Positions 1-9,659 of a DNA stretch of 64,000 bases are shown piece after piece; position 1 is the first letter of the stretch, and every line of letters begins with the position of its first letter. The position numbers were made by a program, and so were the translations under genes. Origin of the DNA: Saprospiraceae bacterium (GTDB lineage: Bacteria; Bacteroidota; Bacteroidia; Chitinophagales; Saprospiraceae); contig JADKEB010000010.1 of the NCBI GenBank assembly GCA_016718205.1, forward strand, positions 233,960 through 297,959, in the 5' to 3' direction. The notes below the pieces were generated by a model. It was not told the DNA's origin, ran no database searches, and worked only from the letters and a program-made list of their open reading frames with translations.

Positions 1-3000
1 TCAGGGCATATGTTCCGGATTTATCAGCTGTCACAGTTCGATTAGTACTGATAGATGTCCCATTTAAAGACCATTGAAACTGTGTATTTGATGACCCGCC
101 ATTCAAAACAGGAAAATCAGTAGGATCACATAAAACCCTGTCATTACCCAAATTGAAAGCTGGCTTTGGGCGAACAGTAATGATACTACCTTTTATGGTG
201 GTACATGATGGACTACCAGCCGTTACCCATGCTTCATAATTTCCGGGTTCAGTTACATTCAATTCAGGACCATTTCCCGAAATTGGTTCTGTGTTGCGGA
301 ACCATTGGTATTTTGCATCTGCAGCATTCGTACTGACCTTGATAGTATGATTCAAGCCTTCACAGAAAAAAGTATCACTACTTATACTCACTGGTGGTCC
401 GGTCACATATGTAATGCTCTTTTGAACCACCGCCTTACAATTGAAATTATTAGTCACAGACACCTTATACAAGCCGCCTTCAAGCACAGAGAGGGAGTTT
501 TCAGGATTGTTGAGTTTGATGTCATTGCGACTCCATTCATATAATACACCTTCTGTACCAGCAAAAAGTAAAACAGGTGTCCTTTCACATATTACAATAT
601 CAGGACCTAAATCTACTGAAGGTAATGAACGAATTAACACATTTGTACTCTTTCTGGTTCTGCATCCTGCAATGTTTGTTGCTTCAATACTATAACTTCC
701 GGAATTTGAAACAGGTATTTTTAGTGTGTTAGTGCCACCTATCGGATTATTGTTATAATACCATTGCAACGAAAGAAAATCTGTGACTTTTGCTTCAAGG
801 GATAATGGAGATCCCTGACAACCATTGACTGTCTGTGGAAAAGATTCAATGGCTGGTGCCGAAAAGAAGTCAATTTTGACCTGATCTTCTGTCATACATT
901 GCGCACTGTTTGTTACTATCACTTTGTAGGTGCCCGAGTTGGTTACCGTATACTGTTTTATATTAGCTCCGGAAGTAACTAATGCGTTATCTTTGTACCA
1001 TTGATACAAGATACCATCGTTACCCGCGTTTAAAATAACATTGTCACCTTCGCATTTGGCCAGATTGGGACCTAGCTCTAATTTGGGGACTTTTATGGTT
1101 TGAATGGTGGTTTCTGCCCGGCTTATACATCCAAAAGTGTTCTTAACGGTAATTTTATAGATACCAGATTTAGAGATTTCAAGTTTGCTGGATGTAGCTC
1201 CTTGAATGATAGTATCATTTCTCAACCACGTGATGGTATCTGTTGGAGACACTATAGCTTCGAGAATGTACTTTTCATTTTCACAAAAACTTATGCCTTC
1301 TCTGAGTGTGACCTGAGGAAGCGGATTGAATATCACTCTGACTGTATCGCTTTTACTACATCCATTGGGGTGTTTGACCTGGACACCGTACAGTCCGGTA
1401 GTCGTTACAAATAAAACCCCGCCTTCACTGGAATTGATAAGCTGACCGTCTTTTGACCATTTATAATCATTAGATGTATCCAACCCGGCTTGCAATTTTA
1501 CAGTGCCACTTTGCTCACATTTCACTACCGTAGGACCTAGATCAAGCGGGATGGGGCAACATTCAGCCGGAGCAGTAAACAGATTTGTTTTTCTTAATAC
1601 ACAAGTCTCTTCCGTGGTGAAAAAAGATGTAATATTGACTGGTTTACTGTCCGAATCCAAACCAGTAAGTATAACATTCTGCGGGCTTGCCGTGATATCA
1701 AAAAGCTGTCCATTGATATTGATTTTACCTGATGACGGTGGATTTTCGTAAGTAAGAGTTAATGCTTGAGTATATTGATTGTTGGCTGGTACACAAGCAG
1801 TTTGAGCTCCGGCAACAATGCCTGTAATTTCACAGGTGGGCAAAATGGTAATATTCCGACTGTTGAGTTGCTGACTGACGCAAGTGCTTTGCAGGAACTG
1901 ACTAAACTGTTGATTTATAAGTGAATTAGGGCTGACAGATGTTGGAATAACGGATGAAAACAAAGTGTAGGATCCGGGAAGGGTAGTGCGAAAATCAGTA
2001 GAATTGCCCGCCTTAACGATATTGCCTGAAACTTTATCTACCAATAAAAATACATGTGCATAGTCATTGGGCAAACTTGTGGAAGGCTCAAATACAATTC
2101 CAGGTCCTGATTCTGATATTAAAGATACTGTGACAGGTAATACGCCAAAATGATAGAATACTACTTCGTATTCAGTGCAGGATCTCAGTTCTACACTCCA
2201 GGACAATGAATGGGTGATATTGCCTGGGGTGAGTGATTCGCGCGCTGAAGATGTTATAAAACCATTGCAACCTGATGATGCGGTATAATTCGGGCTAAAA
2301 ACAGATACGAAACCACCTCCCTCAATCCTGAATTTGTATGTCCCTGTTTTTGTAACGGCTATTTTTGATTTTTGGTGGTAATAGGAATCAGAAACTGTCT
2401 TACAACCTTTAAAATCATTTGTAAATACCGAAACATTTCCTACCGGGTCGGAAATTTTTAATGTTTTGGACAGAGTGCTTAATTGTTGCCCTGTTATCGC
2501 AGGTGTATTGAGATTTAGGGTTTCACTGCCTTTTTCAGCGATCAAACTATCAGTAGTGCACAAGATACTTTCATTTGGAGCACAAGAACTATTGATCCTG
2601 AATGTAGCATCTGATATATCAAAGAAGGTAAAACAATCATAATCCATACACTCAATCATCAATTTTGCATTTGTAGTGGAGACAAAATTCTGTGGAATAT
2701 TATATGCAAAACTTCCTGCTGCATAAACGACGTTTTCAGCTATGATCAATGGAAACGTTTTACCTCCATCAGTGGACATTTTGATTCTTGCTTTACTGCA
2801 TAGTGCTTCGCTGCCATTAGTATTCCATGTCAATGATTCTGTTTGACCGGCGATTAATGTCTCCCCTCCGGCAGGTTTAGTGATTTGCAAGGGTCCTGTA
2901 CCTGATACTTGGATTGTTAAATCATCATTTGAGATAGCACTTCCTTCAGGATTGTTATCTCTTATCGAAATATTAAAATTGAGCTCTCTTGCTATTGCAG

Positions 3001-4588
3001 GCAATACTTCAAAGGGGCTACTTCCGGTTACCGAGTTTAAAACATCTAAAGAAGGAAAGTATCTGAAAGCATTTTTTGATGGGGGAAATGATCTGAATAG
3101 GGGAGACTTTAGCGAATTGGCTGCAGCAGCTCCAATTTGTCCTTGAGTAGGTTTAATGCCGGAACCATCTTCGTCTATTTGCTCCCAACTATAGGTGTGT
3201 AAGTCATTATCTGTCCATGTACCCCTGGCTTTCAAGAAAAAAGGAGTGCTTTTAGGAATGGTTAAACTGGCCATGCAAGGATTTGCTTCCACTTGTGGTA
3301 TTTTGTTTTGACTTATCAAAGGGCCTCCACAGCTTCCCCCGCTTCCTGCATAAACAAATTTATACATTTGTTCAAGGCTGATGGCATGGAAGTAATTATC
3401 GACAGCTCCTCCCCAAGGTATGTTTTGGGAAGCTTCACAAATACCATTATAAGACATGATAGTTGTCCCACTTCCAATTTCAACTGCCGTTCCTACATCA
3501 ATATGATTATCGCAGTTTGGTCCGGAACCATTAAAAGTATGTGTGGCTCCAAACTGATGACCAACTTCATGTGCCAGTAGATTGATCCAATAGGCATCTT
3601 TGTTATTAAAACTACCGCTCCAGCCACTTGCTTTATAGAGTGTATTTTCGAATATAGTATTAGAACACACTGAGTTGAGCTGAGCAACTCCACCAGTAGT
3701 CCAGTTATCACCTTGCTTATGCGTATGGAATACATGACCGATATCAAAACTATTAGAAACAAACAATTTTGGAATCTCTTTGCCAGCCTGCTGTGTTCTA
3801 TCTACTCCACCTGGCATATCATCAGGAGTAAATGGATCCGTGGCAGGATCTTTAAATAAGTGGATACGGTTGCCTAAGGTGAATTTATAGGACAACTCAT
3901 TATTGAAGATGGCATTGAGACTATTTACCGAATTGACCACGGTGGTCATGACTTCGGTATCATTATTGCCATTATTTAAATAAAATTCACCTGTTACAAC
4001 CACTGCCATCCGATAATTGTATTTTCGCTCACCGATAGAAATATCAGACCTTAAGCCTCCCGTTGATTTGAAAAAAGGTTTTCTTAAGACATGATCTATT
4101 TGGTCAGATCCACAGTATTGTGTCAATTGGTGATCTTGAGTTTTTCCATAATCTACATAATGTAAATCTTTGTCTGATGGGTTTTTGGAAGGATATATTG
4201 CTATGAGTTTGCCACTTTGCTTTATTGTAAAATAAACACCTGTACTTGAAATGGTAAGTGTGCCATTAATATTTTGATCGTTTTCACATATAAAATCAAA
4301 TGTATAAATATCCGGGTACAATCGGCTGAATTCAGCGTCGGTTATAAAATTGGGTATAGCTTTTATCTGATAAGATACGTTGCGAAGCTTTAATTCAAAA
4401 AAAAGCGGAGAGCGGTTGTCAGCAGTTTTTGCCTGAAGCAAATATTTATTAAAATCAATTTTTATAAAGTGACTATTTTCTTCTACAACGGTATACAGGT
4501 TTTTTGGTGGTTCGATTTGAGTGTTTGCCGGGCAGATCATAGCCAAAAGCAACATGATCATTGCAGAAATCTTTATTAGATAAATCAT
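1..4588 (-). CDS. Secreted HExxH metalloprotease with Ig-like repeats (C-terminus outside window)
   Basis: Reading the minus strand from an ATG at 4588 gives an uninterrupted frame that runs off the window at base 1 (about 1529 codons seen). The first ~20 residues are a hydrophobic signal peptide. The zinc motif HEVGHQFGATH begins near residue 340 and is followed by a conserved-looking NGSGPNCDN stretch and IMSYNG (Met-turn), the layout of reprolysin/M12B-like metalloproteases of Bacteroidota. From about residue 1000 the protein is a string of ~80-residue Ig/PKD-like repeats with paired cysteines and recurring LGP..xxC and QWY/YKW segments. Known relatives are exported surface proteins ending in a gliding/T9SS sorting domain; that end lies outside the window, so T9SS export is inferred. 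Confidence 0.85.
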   Translation of the reverse strand, partial: MIYLIKISAMIMLLLAMICPANTQIEPPKNLYTVVEENSHFIKIDFNKYLLQAKTADNRSPLFFELKLRNVSYQIKAIPNFITDAEFSRLYPDIYTFDFICENDQNINGTLTISSTGVYFTIKQSGKLIAIYPSKNPSDKDLHYVDYGKTQDHQLTQYCGSDQIDHVLRKPFFKSTGGLRSDISIGERKYNYRMAVVVTGEFYLNNGNNDTEVMTTVVNSVNSLNAIFNNELSYKFTLGNRIHLFKDPATDPFTPDDMPGGVDRTQQAGKEIPKLFVSNSFDIGHVFHTHKQGDNWTTGGVAQLNSVCSNTIFENTLYKASGWSGSFNNKDAYWINLLAHEVGHQFGATHTFNGSGPNCDNHIDVGTAVEIGSGTTIMSYNGICEASQNIPWGGAVDNYFHAISLEQMYKFVYAGSGGSCGGPLISQNKIPQVEANPCMASLTIPKSTPFFLKARGTWTDNDLHTYSWEQIDEDGSGIKPTQGQIGAAAANSLKSPLFRSFPPSKNAFRYFPSLDVLNSVTGSSPFEVLPAIARELNFNISIRDNNPEGSAISNDDLTIQVSGTGPLQITKPAGGETLIAGQTESLTWNTNGSEALCSKARIKMSTDGGKTFPLIIAENVVYAAGSFAYNIPQNFVSTTNAKLMIECMDYDCFTFFDISDATFRINSSCAPNESILCTTDSLIAEKGSETLNLNTPAITGQQLSTLSKTLKISDPVGNVSVFTNDFKGCKTVSDSYYHQKSKIAVTKTGTYKFRIEGGGFVSVFSPNYTASSGCNGFITSSARESLTPGNITHSLSWSVELRSCTEYEVVFYHFGVLPVTVSLISESGPGIVFEPSTSLPNDYAHVFLLVDKVSGNIVKAGNSTDFRTTLPGSYTLFSSVIPTSVSPNSLINQQFSQFLQSTCVSQQLNSRNITILPTCEITGIVAGAQTACVPANNQYTQALTLTYENPPSSGKININGQLFDITASPQNVILTGLDSDSKPVNITSFFTTEETCVLRKTNLFTAPAECCPIPLDLGPTVVKCEQSGTVKLQAGLDTSNDYKWSKDGQLINSSEGGVLFVTTTGLYGVQVKHPNGCSKSDTVRVIFNPLPQVTLREGISFCENEKYILEAIVSPTDTITWLRNDTIIQGATSSKLEISKSGIYKITVKNTFGCISRAETTIQTIKVPKLELGPNLAKCEGDNVILNAGNDGILYQWYKDNALVTSGANIKQYTVTNSGTYKVIVTNSAQCMTEDQVKIDFFSAPAIESFPQTVNGCQGSPLSLEAKVTDFLSLQWYYNNNPIGGTNTLKIPVSNSGSYSIEATNIAGCRTRKSTNVLIRSLPSVDLGPDIVICERTPVLLFAGTEGVLYEWSRNDIKLNNPENSLSVLEGGLYKVSVTNNFNCKAVVQKSITYVTGPPVSISSDTFFCEGLNHTIKVSTNAADAKYQWFRNTEPISGNGPELNVTEPGNYEAWVTAGSPSCTTIKGSIITVRPKPAFNLGNDRVLCDPTDFPVLNGGSSNTQFQWSLNGTSISTNRTVTADKSGTYAL

Positions 4589-4817
4589 AAAAATTCTAAA
4601 TTCATAATTTTGGTGTAAAATTAATATACTAACGGTTCAATTTCATAATTAATATGTTAAATATTAAAAATTATCAAATTAATGCCCCGAATTCATTGTT
4701 TTGTACTAATTCTCCATTTGATCTTGTTGTTGCAGTCCGGAATTTGACAGGTATATATACTGCTGTGAAGATACCGTCATGAAAACTTATTCAGATTTAG
4801 ATCACATTTATTTTCAA

Positions 4818-4849
4818 TTGCATTTTTTTGAAATACAATATTATATTTG
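4818..4849 (+). promoter_or_regulatory. Bacteroidota-type promoter upstream of the lipoprotein gene
   Basis: A TATATTTG box (4842-4849) fits the -7 consensus TAnnTTTG, and a TTG lies 21 bases upstream (4818-4820). The predicted transcription start is close to 4857, giving a leader of about 20 bases before the ATG at 4877. The rest of 4589-4876 separates two divergent genes and shows nothing else recognisable. Confidence 0.45.
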
Positions 4850-4876
4850 TGTCTTAATTTTAAAACTTATCATTTT

Positions 4877-5422
4877 ATGAGATCAATATTATCAATGACA
4901 TTCCTTGTTGCAACTATTTTCGGTTGTTCTACAGGTCAAAAGAAACAACCTATACTTTTTGACATATCAAGCTTGCCTTGTGATATGGCCAAACAACAAG
5001 ATATTGCAACACTATGTGGCTTTTCTGTTGTTGATATAATATTCCAGACAGTAACTAACACATCACAGCAAAAAGTATGTACATATTATAAGAATGCTAT
5101 GCCTAAACCATTACCTCTGATAAATCTCACAGTAGAACCCAATAGAGATTCGAGTGTGACCTCCGATGCGCTGTTTGAAGGATTGCTCAAAAATGGAATA
5201 CCAGGAATGGATGGTATTTCTAAATTTACAAAATTCCCTGACGAAAGATTTAAAGCTGTGAAGTCGGATTCTAATAAGCTGTACAATCAGATATATGTGG
5301 AAGTTGAAAAGCAAGGTCTTTTGATTATAGAATATGATAAATCCTTGATCAAAGATAAGGATACAAAAGACTTTGAAACAAAACTCATCGAATTGTATTT
5401 ATACGGAGGTCCGCAACTCTAG
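4877..5422 (+). CDS. Putative lipoprotein, function unknown (181 aa)
   Basis: The ATG at 4877 is preferred over a TTG at 4847 because it starts directly with a lipoprotein signal: MRSILS, a hydrophobic stretch, then TIFGC, so the mature protein would start at that cysteine and be lipid-anchored. The rest is soluble, with no transmembrane segment and one C-rich patch (CDMAKQQDIATLCGF) that resembles small secreted proteins of Bacteroidota. I do not recognise the family. It is a single-gene unit with a TAnnTTTG promoter upstream and repeat copy A just after its stop. Confidence 0.7.
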   Translation: MRSILSMTFLVATIFGCSTGQKKQPILFDISSLPCDMAKQQDIATLCGFSVVDIIFQTVTNTSQQKVCTYYKNAMPKPLPLINLTVEPNRDSSVTSDALFEGLLKNGIPGMDGISKFTKFPDERFKAVKSDSNKLYNQIYVEVEKQGLLIIEYDKSLIKDKDTKDFETKLIELYLYGGPQL

Positions 5423-5443
5423 GGCTTGAGCAAAAAATTAGTT

Positions 5444-5608
5444 GAGTCTACTCCGAAAAGAAATATTTTATGATTATCTAACGTTTTTCACCCTTCTCCA
5501 TGCCTAATCGGCAGGCAGGCCTAAAGGAAAATGCTTAATCATCAGCAATGCTGCAGAAATTAATATTTCTCTTCATCAGAACTTTTCTGAGTGGATGCAT
5601 AGTTAATT
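5444..5608. repeat. Dispersed intergenic repeat, copy A
   Basis: This ~165-bp stretch aligns with 20881-21052. Both copies start GAGTCTACTCCGAAAA, share an internal GGCAGGCAGGCCTAAAGG block and end near TTTTTCTGAGTGGAT. Both copies lie just downstream of a stop codon. No ORF is seen. The remaining gene-free DNA up to 5738 is AT-rich with nothing else recognisable. Confidence 0.7.
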
Positions 5609-5738
5609 TTTTTTAACTTTTAGATGGAATTCTTTACAGGTTTTTTAACTATTTTGACTTATTATAAACCGTTTTAGTATTGTAAATGGTCGTAAATATA
5701 TTACCATAATTCATTTTAAAACAAAAAATCAATAAGTC

Positions 5739-6425
5739 ATGAAACACAACAAAAGATTTTTCAGTATCATCACTCTGATGGTATTTTTTTATCAGATCAA
5801 TGCACAAATATCAGTTGGTATCAAGGTTGGTGCTAACATTGCTGATTCAAGAGTTGACGGCCTGATTGGTAATTTTGCTCCTGAACCGACTACTTTCCCT
5901 GGGTACACCGTTGGTCTTACAGCAGAACTTCCAGTAAAAGGAGGGCTTTCTTTCAGTCCTGAACTAAACTACATTCAAAAAGGGTTCACAGTATCTCAGT
6001 CTTTCGATGTCGATGTGCTGGGTATTGAAATGCCCTTAGGAGCTAAAGCGAGGACCCGGATCAATTATCTTGAATTGCCACTGTTGCTTAAGTATAGTGT
6101 AGGTTCAGAATTGGCTAAAGCTTATTTTATTGCTGGTCCCAATGTAGCATATGCTGTCAATGCTGAATTGAGACCCGTTGCATCATTACTGATTGATATC
6201 AATCTTCCCAGAGTAAACATAAATCTGAACAATGATATTTATCAAAGATGGGAGATTTCTGGAGTCTTGGGAGCTGGAGGCGAAATCAAAGCCGGCAATG
6301 GCAAGCTCTTTGCAGACGCAAGATATAATTTAGGATTTACAAACATGCTGGATAATCCATTGGTGGATCTCCGAATCAAGAATCAGGGTTTCAATGTATC
6401 TGCCGGCTATGCCCATGTTTTTTAG
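5739..6425 (+). CDS. Outer-membrane beta-barrel protein (PorT-like family)
   Basis: 228 residues with an N-terminal signal peptide ending at QINAQ. The mature part is a run of alternating short amphipathic strands (VGIKVGANIAD, GLSFSPELNYIQKG, RINYLELPLLLKYS, KLFADARYNLGFTNM), the signature of the 8-10 strand outer-membrane barrels annotated as PorT or porin-family (PF13568) in Bacteroidota. The LELPLLLKY segment is especially typical. The ligand or role cannot be read from sequence. It appears monocistronic, closed by a strong terminator at 6514. Confidence 0.85.
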   Translation: MKHNKRFFSIITLMVFFYQINAQISVGIKVGANIADSRVDGLIGNFAPEPTTFPGYTVGLTAELPVKGGLSFSPELNYIQKGFTVSQSFDVDVLGIEMPLGAKARTRINYLELPLLLKYSVGSELAKAYFIAGPNVAYAVNAELRPVASLLIDINLPRVNINLNNDIYQRWEISGVLGAGGEIKAGNGKLFADARYNLGFTNMLDNPLVDLRIKNQGFNVSAGYAHVF

Positions 6426-6513
6426 TCCCTTAGATCAAAATTGCTTATAGAATCCCTGAATACCGCATTCCACATTTTTATTCTCGCTCGGACTTAAAAA
6501 TTTAACTATCATC

Positions 6514-6552
6514 AAAGCACTTTCTGAAACATTATTCAGAGAGTGCTTTTTT
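6514..6552 (+). terminator. Rho-independent terminator of the barrel gene
   Basis: Near-perfect stem AAAGCACTTTCTGAA / TTCAGAGAGTGCTTT (6514-6528 and 6535-6549) with a six-base loop, followed directly by a T run. Confidence 0.85.
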
Positions 6553-6632
6553 GCTTAAAACTTATTTGGTCGCAAAAATTTTAATTTTTTACGCCTGAAA
6601 AGTAAAAAATCATTTTGTACCTTTGAATATTA

Positions 6633-6693
6633 TATACTCAAAATAAATTGGTTTGCGAAAATTTAATTTATCAATTTATTCATTTTGAGTATA
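6633..6693. repeat. Imperfect inverted repeat
   Basis: TATACTCAAAATAAATTG at 6633-6650 is mirrored by an inverted copy with a 3-base insertion ending TTTTGAGTATA at 6693. It lies in the 630-base gene-free stretch 6426-7054, next to the MITE-like copy at 6755. It may be a relic of a second small element; no ORF is present. Confidence 0.4.
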
Positions 6694-6754
6694 AAGGCGA
6701 CAGAATTATTTGCAATATAAATTCACGTCGGTATAAATTCAAAATGCTTGCTTA

Positions 6755-6931
6755 GAGTATGTTTAAATTTTTATTGTCTTAAAATCAATGTATTGCCTTC
6801 AAAATAATCGCCTTATTTAGTTCACCTGCCCGTCTATATTATAGTTGGCAGGCAGGCTAAATGCGTTGATTATTTTATTGTCAGAACCATAATCTCTTGA
6901 TTTACAACTAAGAAAAATTTTAAACATACTC
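6755..6931. mobile_element. MITE-like element, copy 1 (177 bp)
   Basis: Ends are inverted repeats GAGTATGTTTAAA / TTTAAACATACTC, and TTA flanks both sides directly, as a 3-bp target duplication would. The first 24 and last ~49 bases are identical to copy 2 at 52098-52170. The 104 bases between them are extra and are bounded by the 10-bp direct repeat TTTTATTGTC. There is no coding capacity, so a transposase elsewhere in the genome would have to move it. The 3-bp T-N-A target duplication suggests an IS5-family (IS1031-like) parent; that assignment is inference. Confidence 0.7.
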
Positions 6932-7054
6932 TTAATGCCCGAAATCTAAATCATAGCTTAAATAAAATATATCTCTTTCTCACACACATAAAAATATGAA
7001 TTTAGCCTTATCAGCGTTTATATAATAACAAAAATATTTTGCAAAATAATTTCT

Positions 7055-8616
7055 ATGTATAAAAATATGTTTCATCGTATATTTAACCCTTTTCTGAGTA
7101 TAGGGATTTTATTGTTTATGTGCTATGGAGTCAATGGACAAACAAATTTATTTTCTGATTTTGAAGACACATTACGTGCATATAATATACGAAAGACTTT
7201 ACCAAAAATTGACAGCATTTATAAAGCGATCGCTATTAATAATAATTATCCGGGACTTTCGTATGGGATAGTGGTAGATGGCAAATTGTTTCATACCGGT
7301 AACTATGGTTACACTGATGTGGTAAAAAAGATACCTGTTACTTCAAAATCTATGTTCAGAATTGCTTCAATGAGTAAGAGCGTGACAGCTATGGCCATCA
7401 TGCATCTAAAAGAAGCAGGAAAAATCCAACTTGATGATCCTGTGGAAAAGTATATTCCTGAATTTAGATTACAAAATACCCTCACTAATGATGCACCTGT
7501 TGTTTCGATCAGACATTGCCTTACTCATAATGCCGGGTTTCCTGAAGACAATCCCTGGGGTGACAGGCAATTACAGGATTCTGATGAAGAGCTCACAGAA
7601 CTTCTGAAAAATAAAATATCATTTTCTACTATCCCAGATTTCCAATATGAATACAGTAATCTGGGTTATGCTATACTCGGACGAATCATCACTTTAGTAT
7701 CTGGGATGCCTTATCAGGACTATATCAAAAAGCATATCTTATTTCCTCTTGGTATGCCAACAACAGACTGGGAGTATGGGCGAATAAATAAAGAGCAACT
7801 GGCGCATGGGTATAGGTGGCTTGATGGTCAGTATGTGGAAGAGCAACTTCTGCATGACCATCCTAATGGGTCTTGGGGAGCAATGGGTGCAATGATCTCA
7901 TCGGTTGAAGAGTTTTCTAAGTACATTGCTTGTCATATTACAGCCTGGCCACCAAGGTCAGACAAAGATCTGCAACCGATAAAAAGACAAAGTCTACGGG
8001 AAATGCACAAACCCTGGAATTTTAGCAATTTTAATCCCACTTATAGGTATCCGGATGGAAGACAGTGCGCTACAGCCAATGCATACGGATATGGATTAAG
8101 ATGGACTAAAGATTGTGATGACAAAACCTATATCGGGCACAGCGGTGGACTTCCGGGTTTCGGGAGTCATTGGATGATCATGCCTGAATATGGGATTGGG
8201 GTGATCTCACTTGCCAACAGAACTTATGCGGGAACAAGTGGAGTCAATATGCAAGTAATAGATGCTATCGTCAAGCAAGCTGAATTGAAACCCCGAATTT
8301 TTAATACTTCAAAAATTTTACAGCAAAGAAAATTGGAACTAATGAATTTTTTACCAGATTGGAAAAATGCACAGAATTCTAAGATTTTTGCCGAAAATTT
8401 TTTCCTGACTTCATTTTAGAAAAATTGAGAAATCATAGTCAGGAACTATATTTGAAAATAGGTAAAATCAAAAAAGTCCATGACCTGGTCCCCGAAAATA
8501 ATCTGAGAGGTTCATTCATCATTGAAGGTGCCAAAGGCTCTTTACAGGTTTATTTTACGCTTAGCCCGGAAAATCCGCCGCTCATTCAGGATTATCAATT
8601 GACAGAATTGAGGTGA
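7055..8616 (+). CDS. Secreted beta-lactamase-fold serine hydrolase (frameshifted near the 3' end)
   Basis: Signal peptide (to about residue 28), then the class C/penicillin-binding fold: S105-M-S-K108 (SxxK nucleophile motif), Y200-S-N202, and H362-S-G-G in place of KTG, the usual set for PF00144 esterases or peptidases. The first frame stops at 8419, but the neighbouring frame continues FPDFILEKL... to 8616 without a gap. A single-base slip in the T6 run at 8398-8403 would restore a ~520-residue protein of normal family length. I therefore treat it as one gene with a homopolymer indel. Substrate unknown; periplasmic or outer-surface location inferred from the signal. Confidence 0.8.
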
Positions 8617-8774
8617 TGTATTTCAAAACTAGTTTTATTTTGACTTTTTTTAAAAAAAAATAATCTATGATAGTAAAAAGTTATTATAAATTGGCTTATA
8701 TTTGGTTCAGATTCTTATTAACACCCTTAATTATTGGCAGGTCGATCCAGATCTGCCTTTTTGTTTTGTAAAAT

Positions 8775-9239
8775 ATGAAGAAACAATATTGGTCTCGTGA
8801 TGAGGCTTTGCTCAATATTCAAAAGTATTGTGCTCTACAGGAACGATGCCATCAGGAAGTTAGATTCAAACTGATTGAGCATAGTATCTATGGCGACATT
8901 CTCGAAGAACTTATTGCAGATCTTATCACCAATGATTTTCTAAACGAAGAAAGATTTGCAAAAACCTATGCCCGAGGAAAGTTCAGAATGAAAAATTGGG
9001 GAAAAAATAAAATCATACATGAGTTAAAACTCAGAAAAGTATCTAATTACTGTATCAATGAAGCACTTAAAGAAATTGATGAAAATGACTATATCCAAAT
9101 TTTGAAAAAAATAATAGAAAAGAAGAATACATCCACCACTTTCAAAAATCAATTTGACAGACTAAAAAAACTTACAGACTTTGCACTTTCAAAGGGGTAT
9201 GAATATGAAATCATTCAAGATGTCATAAAAACGGTTTGA
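8775..9239 (+). CDS. recX: RecX family regulatory protein
   Basis: 154 residues, normal for RecX. It shows the tandem three-helix pattern, with segments SRDEALLNIQKYCALQERC, FLNEERFAKTYARGKFR and W-G-K-N-K-I-x-x-E-L-K matching the conserved RecX core. RecX proteins bind RecA filaments and limit recombination. The gene stands alone; recA is not in the window. The ATG at 8775 follows a short AT-rich leader containing a GGCAGGTC..GATCTGCC hairpin (8729-8757) that could end upstream transcription. Confidence 0.85.
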   Translation: MKKQYWSRDEALLNIQKYCALQERCHQEVRFKLIEHSIYGDILEELIADLITNDFLNEERFAKTYARGKFRMKNWGKNKIIHELKLRKVSNYCINEALKEIDENDYIQILKKIIEKKNTSTTFKNQFDRLKKLTDFALSKGYEYEIIQDVIKTV

Positions 9240-9659
9240 AATTTTTTTTTCTGTTTTTATTAATTTCAATTCCGATTCATTTACTTTTTTAAGGTTGCAT
9301 TTGAAAAAGATATAACGTGAAATCTAAAAATAATATAATGTTGTTTATTTTTTGTGGCTTTGAGATAATGAATTATTTCAATACAAAATATTGGTGGTGA
9401 GTATGTTAAATTCCTTAATTTGTTTTTGAAGATAACAAATCATATTTAACTACAATTCTAATTAAATAAAATAATTTAATTACATTTGCGCTAAATTTTA
9501 AAATGCCCTACTTATTTTAGGGGTGCATTGCATTAATAGTATAAAATTTGTAATATGCACATAAATTTTATTAGGGTATTTTATTAAAATATCATTTTAT
9601 TTGTAAAAATATTTACTATTTATATTAATCTAAACCCGCTTAATTTTTAAAATAATATT
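9240..9659. other. 420-base AT-rich gene-free region upstream of glnN
   Basis: No ORF. It contains one good TAnnTTTG box (TACATTTG, 9481-9488), which would give glnN a leader of about 165 bases. Such a long leader could hold control elements, but I see no clear riboswitch fold. Confidence 0.5.
9481..9488 (+). promoter_or_regulatory. Candidate -7 box for glnN
   Basis: TACATTTG matches TAnnTTTG. No convincing -33 TTTG was found at the usual distance, so this is a candidate only. Confidence 0.35.

Noticed and set aside
305..3762. Short ORFs on the plus strand across 0.3-3.6 kb
   Set aside because: They are shadows of the long minus-strand metalloprotease gene, which is open from 4588 to the window edge.
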